Positions 55,531-64,000 of a DNA stretch of 64,000 nucleotides are shown here, piece by piece (within the stretch, counting starts at the first letter, position 1; the number at the start of each line of letters is the position of its first letter). The position numbers and the translations under genes were made by a program. The stretch spans positions 108,478 to 172,477 of the forward strand of contig QANZ01016320.1 of the NCBI GenBank assembly GCA_003254925.1, in the 5' to 3' direction. The notes under the pieces were generated by a model. The model was not told the DNA's origin, made no database searches, and worked only from the letters and a program-made list of their open reading frames with translations. The DNA comes from Chamaecrista fasciculata. Lineage: Eukaryota > Streptophyta > Magnoliopsida > Fabales > Fabaceae.

Positions 55531-58286
55531 AACACGATCACACACATTCAAAATAAAATGTCTACACTTCATATAACTGTTGAAAATACTTGTCAAAAAT
55601 AAATCTAATCACTGCTAATTGTGTGCTTGCAAAAGTTATTCTTTCCTCTAAAGTTTATAGAGATTTTTTACTTTTATAACCGAAATTTGTTTGTGCCAAT
55701 TTCTTTCTTTTTTTGAAAAATAGATATTGTCATTGCTATTCTTATTCATATCTATATTTAACCGTGAAATTTGTTGACCTTTGAAACGGATAACTAAATT
55801 TTCATTAAAAGATATATAATTAACTAATTACACGTAGCGACAAATTTATTTGGGTGGTCCTTATAGTGTCATTTATAGTTTAATCTATGATTTCCCTAAA
55901 AAAAGCAATACAATTTTGTTGTTTTTCTGCTTGGTTCTTAACATTATGTTAGATATATATATATATATATATAGATAAAAAAAATGTATTAGATATATAT
56001 TGAGATAAACAATTGAACTTGTTTATTCCTTAATTTTGATATGTTGTCATCAATAACTAGGACAAATTAAAATTAACACACGAAAATTTTCATGCCCAAT
56101 AAGATACCAAAAACAAAAAAAAAATTATCCTAACTTTAAGAAATAAAAAGAGTAGTAGTTTTTCCTTGTTTTTCAACTATATCTATTTTCTTTTTAGTTA
56201 TCCTTCGTTGACTAATTTATCTCACTCATAATCTATACCTAGCTAGCTAGACGATATATAAGGAGATGCATGGATGATCAACATGTTCACTGCTGAGAGA
56301 ACGTGTTATGTGTGCATGTCCGTTAATATAAATGTAAAATATGAAATTATTTAAATTATTAAATTATATAAAATATTATAAATAATTAAATTTTAAATTT
56401 TATTATATGAAATTTTGAAGGTAATTATGTATTGTAAAAATAATAGGAAAAAAAATTTTAGATATGAAAGAAGTTAGTGGAATTATTTATATTTTATTTT
56501 ATTTTTAAATTACTTTTTAATTTATTATATAATAAATTATAGTACTATAGTATTATATATGTCTTTGGAGGATGACTACTAAAACACTCCAAGAATACTA
56601 TAGATATATGAAGGGTATAATTCAATGGGACTAAATAAGAGAAAAAGAGATATTTTTGAGTGAAGGCAATCTGAAGGGTGGTTGTATGTTATTCATTGTT
56701 GTTTTGTGTGTGCTTCTATTCATTAGGTCATTCATCTAATTAAATTTTTAATTTTGGTGTACGAATTGCACATTTAATTATTATATATTTACGTGTATGC
56801 TGTTATTCTTTGGCCAATTATCAGATCATAACATATATAGAGGGAAAGAAAGAGATCCAAATGGAGAGAGATGTTCTAACAAACATAGTCAAGTAACTCA
56901 TTATTGACAAAATAGCTGATCAACCAAGTCGGTATCAGGGGATGGGATTTTGACGTCCCAAAATGAGTTAAATGAGAGCTTTACAAATTGAATTGGTAAG
57001 AAAAATAATAACAATTCAATGTTTATATGTATCTGCAGAGTCATAGATTCCATTAAGTAGTTTTCAATGAAAATTAAAAAAGTTAAAATACCAAAATTTC
57101 TGGTCAAAATGGGAAAATTAAGCATCAAGGAAAATATTCTTAGGGAACCTCTGATATAAAATTTGCTCCCTGGTTTTGTCGTTAGCATATATTCACGATA
57201 CTAATGATGATGTCTTTAATTATATTAAATTTCCCATATCAAAAGGGCTTTTAATTTATAGATGACTTCTTCATCAGCCTACCACTTTTTTTTTTCATTA
57301 TTCTTTTTAAGCACTTGATCATCTTTCTTTGAGTTTCTAGCAACATCCATAGATATTTGAACGTAAATTAAAAGAGGGAAGAAAAGTAAAATGATTGAAA
57401 AAGGAGGTGTTGCTAACAATCTCTCTCTAAATCATTTACCTTTTTCAATTTTAAAGCACAAGAAAAGGAAAAAGCTGTATTGTTGTTGCTTTGGAGTTGG
57501 TTTCTTCATAAGAGAAAAGTTTACCGCACTACCCACTATGTTCCCTGCCTTTTCGATCAAATCCACTCCCACCCCACCAAATCATCATATTATATAATTA
57601 TATATATAAACTATATGATAATGATTCAATGAGACATGCCCCTAATCAATTATTTTGCTTTGAGTATACGTACACCTGCATCAACCAATATTCATGATCA
57701 TCATTATACACATGCTGCAGCTAAAATTACAAAGCTTATAAATAATGCAACGAAACAATAACAACTAACTCGTCAGCCAGTTTATTTTTCAAAAGTCAAA
57801 AGCTGCTGGAAGAAATTAATTAAGGGAATTATTGATGGATGAAGGACATGAAAATTAATGGGTAAATGAAATTATCAGCGTTGAATAATGTTATTTTAAC
57901 TCCTACCAAATATCAATATCAGATGATATCTATTTTATGCACCCCGGCCTGCACAACTGACAAACAAAAGGATAATTAATAAATAAATACGTCACTTATT
58001 TCAGTCTATGGTTATTTAAATATATTCCCCTAGTTTTTTATGCTCCTCCCTTTTTTTTTTTTTTTCATATTTTCAAACATCATCATTTTCTTTTCCTGTA
58101 TTGCAATTTGGACAAATAATCTGTACTTTGGGGGACCATTTAGCCTCGTGGAACTATGGAAAAGAAGAAGAAAAACACTTTTCGTACTCCTAATTTTTTT
58201 TGTCTTTTAATTTTATATTAATTTCTGTTCTTTTTAAAATTTATTTATTGTTAATTTCGTTTTTAAACTTTTATATTTATTCTAAC
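55531..58286. other. AT-rich intergenic DNA
   Basis: No supported gene. Short open frames (57188-56901 minus, 57391-57597 plus) have no recognised family. Confidence 0.4.
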
Positions 58287-58289
58287 TTA

Positions 58290-60302
58290 GGGCTTGTTTG
58301 GGAGCTTCCAAATTCCAATCTCATCTCATCTTATGATTGGATGAACAATAATGGTTGGGTCATGGGTGTTTGTTAAGCCTTGATCTCATTCACATCATCA
58401 CCTCATCCATAACATCATCTCATTTTCTCTTACATTTACTAAACTATCTCTACTAATATACATATAATTACCTATATTCTAATACAAATATAAAAAAGAC
58501 AATTAGGTAAAATAGTAATTTTATATACTCTCATTTATTACACTTATAATTTTCTCTCTCTATTTATCTTTTCTTATCAATTTTTCTTTTTCTTTTTCAC
58601 CTACACCTCTCTCTACTTCACACACACATCTCTCTCAAATATATATAGAAATATATTCTTATTATATATATATATATATCTCACTCTCTCTCTTATTCTC
58701 AATTCTCATATATATATATATATATAAATGTTATATATTGTGTTATATATATTTATATTAAACAAAAATTATTTTTATTCATTTGCAATGTTGTTATTTC
58801 TTTTAGTCCCAATATTCTTTTATTTGTTTTGAGTAAAATATACAATTGAATCTTTAAATTATTTTTTAAGTTACAATCTTCTATTCTCGTTACAATATTC
58901 TCTTCACTTTTATAAGCATTTTGATCCTCAAACTATGAGCTCAGTTTCCTTGGCTCCTAAAACTATTTTTTGTTTAGTTTCTTTTCCTCAAACTATGCAA
59001 TTAGTTTCATTTTGGTCCTCAAACTATTTTTTGCTCTATATTCATGTCCAAAATCATTCGATGATTATATATTGTGGATAATGGAGAAATAACAGTTATT
59101 TTTTTGTTGGGAAAATACAAAAGTTTCCACGTGTCGGTTATTTTTTTTGTTCAAATCATGGGTAGCCAAAAAATTGCAATGTTGTTTTGTTCTTTATTGT
59201 CTCAATGTTCTTCTATTTGTTTTGGTCATAAAACTATTTATGGTTAGATTTTTTACTCAAATTACGAGATGAGTTGCATTTTGGTCCGTAAAATATTTGT
59301 TATATTTTTTAGTCCAAACTGCAACATTCCTATATGTTTTTTGCTATTATACAATTCGATCCATACTTTTTTTCAATATATTTTATGAAGTTTTGTGTAC
59401 AAATTAAAAGGAGTTAAAATATTCAAATTGCTCCTAAATGTTTGCAAAATATTTCATTTTGGTCCCAAGTATTGAATATGGCTTGTTTCAAGTTCAAACA
59501 TGACGAGTTTAGAGCTACGTATTGTTCCCGAAGAGTACCTCCATATATTCTATTTGAAACATTTTACCATTAGTTATGACCAAAATGAATAATTTTGCCA
59601 ACATTTAGGACCAATTTGAACTTTTTGAAACATAATGGACCAAAATGAATATTAGGGCATACATTTAGGACCAAAATTAACCTTTGACCAAACATTTTAA
59701 TGTTGTTTTGTTATTTGCATTCTGGTCTTCAAACTATTCTTTGTTATTTTTTTGTTATTGACTTTCATAAATAGACTCGATTATTGATGACCGGAATTTT
59801 CTACAGGCCTCGAGTTATCATTTACACATGTTAGGGATTGATTAATTGGACTGGTACAAATTTATGGACCAAATTGTAATCTTAAAATAATTTTAATATT
59901 ATTTTCATTTTGATCCATCATCTCATCCAATGAGATTGACCCTAAACCCTTCATCCAAAAATATCTCATCCTCACGCTTTCCAAGAACATCTAATTTCAA
60001 CATCATCTCATCCAACCCATCATCAAACACCTATCATCTCATCTCATCTCATTATCTCTATCTCATCTCATTATTTTCTACCATTTTTACCCCTATACAA
60101 ATTAAAAAAATCTATAAATCTATTTCAACCAACCACAATCATTACATACCCTTTTATATAATTTCACACCCTATTTAATATCATTTTCTCTAAAATCACC
60201 CAAACACCACTATATCATCTCATCTCATCTCATTACAACATCATCTCATTTTAATCACTTGGATGAGCTTGAATTAAAATACAATTGCTTCCAAACAGAC
60301 CC
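58290..60302. mobile_element. 2-kb Harbinger-like non-autonomous element
   Basis: Left GGGCTTGTTTGGGAGC, right in reverse complement GGGTCTGTTTGGAAGC. Both ends continue with repeated CTCATCTCATCT-type sequence. TTA lies exactly on both sides (58287-58289 and 60303-60305), as PIF/Harbinger elements leave. Interior has TTTTGGTCCTCAAACTATTT phrases in both orientations, which look like an older foldback inside it (about 58850-59890). No transposase frame. Confidence 0.75.
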
Positions 60303-60503
60303 TTAATTTAACGCATAGCAGTATATGTTCTACTTGATTTATGGTATACAATATAAAATTTATTAAGAAAAAAAGTAAATATATATATATATATATATAT
60401 GTAAAAAAGTAGCACAAGGTTCCGTAACACCTTTTACTATTGCAAGTCAAATTCACCGTGCACCTAATTAGCATGCTTTTTGTTATCGTATACATTGTAT
60501 TAA

Positions 60504-60885
60504 GGATAAATTACATTTTGGTATCATGTGATTTGATCCTATTTTACTTTGATACCCTATGATATGAAATTTGACACTTTGGTACCTTGTGGTATTCTCC
60601 ATTAACACTTTGGTACCCTTTGGAGCTATTTTGTAATTTTAACCATGATAAATTTTGCAAAAATTACATATTGACCCTAAGTTTTTTTAAGTTTTCATTT
60701 TAGTCCCTAGATAATATGTATCCAGGGACCTATTTATTTTCTTGAAAATTTTTTGGGATTTGCAAAATTTATTATGGTTAAAATTACAAAATAGCTTCAA
60801 ATGGTATCAAAGTGTTAATGGAGAATACCACAGAGTATCAAAGTGTCAAGTTTCAAATCACAGGGTACTAAAGTATAATTTACCC
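60504..60885. mobile_element. Foldback MITE, GGGTAAATTACACTTTGG type, copy 3
   Basis: Left GGATAAATTACATTTTGGTA, right in reverse complement GGGTAAATTATACTTTAGTA. The inner TGGAGCTATTTTGTAATTTT is as in copies 1 and 2. Flanks TTGTATTAA (60495-60503) and TTATATTAA (60886-60894) differ at one base of nine. It lies 200 bases from the Harbinger-like element. Confidence 0.85.
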
Positions 60886-60894
60886 TTATATTAA

Positions 60895-63800
60895 AGACGA
60901 TAATCATGTCATGAAGGTCAAACTTTAAGCAAGCACATAGAAGAACAACTAGAAAAAGAAACAAATGACTGGGTGATGGGAAGAAATGAGAGCCATTTGG
61001 CTCATATAAGAAGTAATGGCTAGCCTATTGCACTCAAAGTAAGTAGACTTTCACACTTACTTTAAATCATAACCTATTTCACACCCCTAACCTTTCTTTT
61101 TCAATAGGGCAAATATATGGAGAGGGCTCCAGTTGTTGGATTGATATATATATATTTTTGTCTTGAGATATATATTACATACACCTCAAAGTATAAATAT
61201 GTCAATCTAAATTGCTTCATCTAGAATTACCCTTTTCAATATTAATTAGAATAAAGAAAATGATATTATTTTTCTTCAAGAATGAAAAATCAATCCTCAG
61301 AAGAGCACCAATCAAGCAAAGAAACATTGTTGGTTCCCACTTTTCATAGTTGAAGATTTAATTGGTACCATCATTGTCTTTTAGCTAGAAAGGAAGCTTG
61401 TTATACACAAAAAAGTTGGAATATAGTACGATATATGTATATATATAGATCAAAAGACAATGAGATGCTATTACTTTTACACATACATCTTTTAAGTTAG
61501 TGCATCTTCACTAATTTAATGATTTTTTTTTAATTAGCAGATTTATTAATTACTCTATCTCTTGTGTTGCCTATAAACACAATGAGTTGATACTAATTAT
61601 TAAAAAAGACTATAAAAAAGTATTAAGAAATATATGGGAAGCAAGCATGCGTATAGACTTTCTCTTTTTTATGTAAGTGGAGAATAAGACACTAATCATA
61701 TAAGTTAATTAACAACTAATTTAAATAACGCAATGGATGTTGTCAAATAGTAAAAACTTGTTTATTCTTAACCAAATGTCAATAGTTCAATTTTTGATTT
61801 CGGATATAAAACAACTTTAAATTCCAACTGTGTCACTTTTTGAAGTACTTGTAAGCTAAGTCACCAAAAAAGATTAGTCACTTTTGATCTTGATAGATAT
61901 TCTAAATATTGTTTAGTTAAAAAAAATTAAATGAATTGAACGTTAACAAGAATACTTAAATAAATTTAAATATTTTCTAATTTATAGAAAATTTGCAACC
62001 TGTTCTCTAGATCTACAACAATGAGTTATATTTGAGAAGTAGAAAGACTTGAATTAAACATTCCCCAAGAGGAAGTCAACTGTGTTCTTTTATATATATG
62101 TATTAATTTTCTGTTCAACAAATATTCATTATATTGTTGATAAGTTTCTTCCTTCTTCTTTACTTTTAAGCCCGTAAATATCTATGAATCTATGATGTTA
62201 CCTTCGTAAAGAGCTCTTATTCTGTCAATAATTTGTATCTCAAGGCTAGCTAGCTAGCTAGCTATCTGGCCAAAAACAAAAAGGCTATATGCTAGGTAGC
62301 TGTTCTATTGTGAAACATAACCATGTTGCAAGATATATGCATATGTATATATATATATATATATATATATTGAAAAATTATTAAACTACAATTCAATTTT
62401 TTTAAAAATTCAGGCAAAATACTTTTTGTACTCCAAGTATAGGATCACTCTCAATTGTACCTCCAAAATTTTTTTTTGATTGATTGTAATTTAAAATATA
62501 AGGTTAGTTTTAATTGTATTCTAAAATTTTTTTTTAAGTTAATTAATTATATTTCAATTTTTTTTCTTGTGTCAATTGTATCTTTAATCTTTTTTTTTTC
62601 AATAGATCTACAATTTTTTTTGAGGATACAACTAAAATTGACCTACTTTAGAAGTAAAGTACAATTAATCCAAAAAAAATCTTTCATACTCTTTTGTCAA
62701 AAAATTAAATATATAATTTGATATTTGAAAGAATTAAATAATATATTTGTTAATCTTAAAAAACTAAAATGATATACTCTAATTAACCAATAAATATATT
62801 GTTAATTCTTTAGGAGACTAAACTATATATTTTAATATTTTAAACGCCAAATTATTAACTCAAATTTTTTTAAAAAAACTAAATTATTAATTTACTCCCC
62901 CATAAAACTCCTTTTCTTTGATGTACGTATCTTTCCTTATGAATTTTAATTAGACGAAAAAGAAAAGGAATGATCGTAGCTAATTGGAACCAACTTTTTT
63001 GTTTCCAGCTTTCGCAATATGAATGGTTGATGAAGAACATAGTGTAGCTATAGCTAGCTCATTATAACGACTGCAGGAGGCAGTGACCCATGAAATACCC
63101 TAATAACATTATTCCAGATACTAGTTTCCATCTATTTATACTTACTCATGGACACGACGTTCACATGATGCCAAATCCCCACCTCAAAAGCTTCTTTGAT
63201 GAAACTACAAGGCATCTTCTTTTACTTTTAAAGCTTAAAAAGTACTTTTGGAGAATTTGGAATCCTTAACGCATTACTAACATCAGAAAAATCCCATCTG
63301 GATAACGAAGCCACATGAACCTCACCTTTTTGTCCACTAATTAATTTATGTTCTTTCAAGTTTTCCCATCATGCGGCCCAATCACTAATCCCCTCACAAA
63401 CTTTACACACAAGCTTTTAGCTTTCTACTCAGAAATTAACAAAACGCTTTCTGACTATGACTCACCCTATAGCTTGGGGTTACACATTCAAAAGGAAGCA
63501 CGCCTACGTAACATACTGTAACCGCACTATAAAAAGTAAAAACAAAACAACTAATATATATCATTCCAAATTCGCGTGATTATCATCCAATTAATTAAGC
63601 TACAATTAATTAAGGTCCTAATAATGTAATTGTCCACCTGTTTATTAAAGCTATGACAAAATCTTTAAAATACCCCAAATACTTAAGGTCCTAATGATGT
63701 AATATGTTTAAGTTATATTTTAGTGATAGTCAAATATCTATACTAATATCGCTGAATGGTGTCATCTCAGCTGACAATACGAGCAGAAGCAAATTTTATC

Positions 63801-64000
63801 AGTGTCATTTTCACTTTTTACTGTACGTTGATTATGAAAGTAAGAATGAAGAATCATGCATTCACTTAATAGTAGGAGCTTTTGAATGGATTTGATGGAA
63901 ATTATAATGAAATTTTACATCCCACAGCTAAAAATTCTGGTTGAAGTAATTTTTAATGTCAATTATTAATAATACTCTTGATGCAAATTGAACCTTTTGA
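60895..64000. other. Intergenic DNA at the window end, no supported gene
   Basis: Holds a (TA)n run at 62346-62371 and CTAGCTAGCTAG near 62245. From about 62410 to 62900 there are TTTGTACTCCAAG and TAAACTATATATTTTAAT phrases like those of the foldback families, too diverged to delimit. Around 63180-63540 the DNA is less AT-rich and has a TATAAAAAG at about 63529; it may be a promoter, but no exon follows inside the window. Confidence 0.4.

Noticed and set aside
62455-62721. Plus-strand open frame of 88 codons
   Set aside because: Phe/Ile/Lys-rich translation of AT-rich DNA with phrases from diverged repeats; no family.
1-64000. CRISPR arrays, operons, phage or other prokaryotic systems
   Set aside because: None seen; introns, SINEs, LINEs and plant gene families show that this is plant nuclear DNA.

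Overview
The window is nuclear DNA of a flowering plant, almost certainly a eudicot. It is AT-rich, and its genes carry short introns with GT..AG borders. Every recognised gene belongs to a plant family: an EG45/plant natriuretic peptide-like protein, a chloroplast one-helix LHC-like protein, a class II trehalose-phosphate synthase of the TPS11 type, and a SMAX1-type repressor. The species cannot be named from the sequence alone. Gene density is low: five supported protein genes in 64 kb. The rest is transposon-derived or featureless AT-rich DNA.

Layout. 0-2.7 kb: EG45-like gene (minus), a tRNA-derived SINE, and an intronless multipass membrane protein gene (plus). 2.8-4.4 kb: a 5'-truncated LINE with a hAT-like MITE sitting in one of its target-site copies. 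4.8-5.5 kb: a long-armed foldback element. 6.1-10.1 kb: a dispersed repeat close upstream of a five-exon gene for a one-helix LHC-like protein, followed by a small MITE. 10-24 kb: gene-poor, with at least five inverted-repeat elements and a second SINE family. 24.2-27.4 kb: TPS11-like gene with promoter, a candidate upstream ORF and a poly(A) signal. 28-37 kb: transposon-dominated, with a SINE, a hAT-like MITE, a LINE 3' half, an old copia-type LTR remnant, a 2.7-kb foldback element whose arms carry degenerate telomere-like repeats, a smaller foldback and another SINE. 38-41.2 kb: a Stowaway MITE and two nested elements. 41.4-44.9 kb: SMAX1-like gene (minus). 47.6-55.6 kb: a three-unit tandem array of a dispersed repeat, invaded by two foldback elements and a 3.9-kb LINE. 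58.3-60.9 kb: a 2-kb Harbinger-like element and another foldback. 60.9-64 kb: no gene seen.

The genes are independent plant loci, not an operon or pathway cluster. TPS11 (sugar signalling) and SMAX1 (karrikin/KAI2 signalling) are both regulatory proteins, but nothing in the sequence links them functionally. The most distinctive feature is the set of non-coding foldback elements. Their arms are built from short repeated phrases such as TTTGGTACC or TTTGGTCC, and four of them have exact 9-bp target-site duplications of the length typical of Mutator-like elements. No CRISPR, operon or other prokaryotic feature is present.
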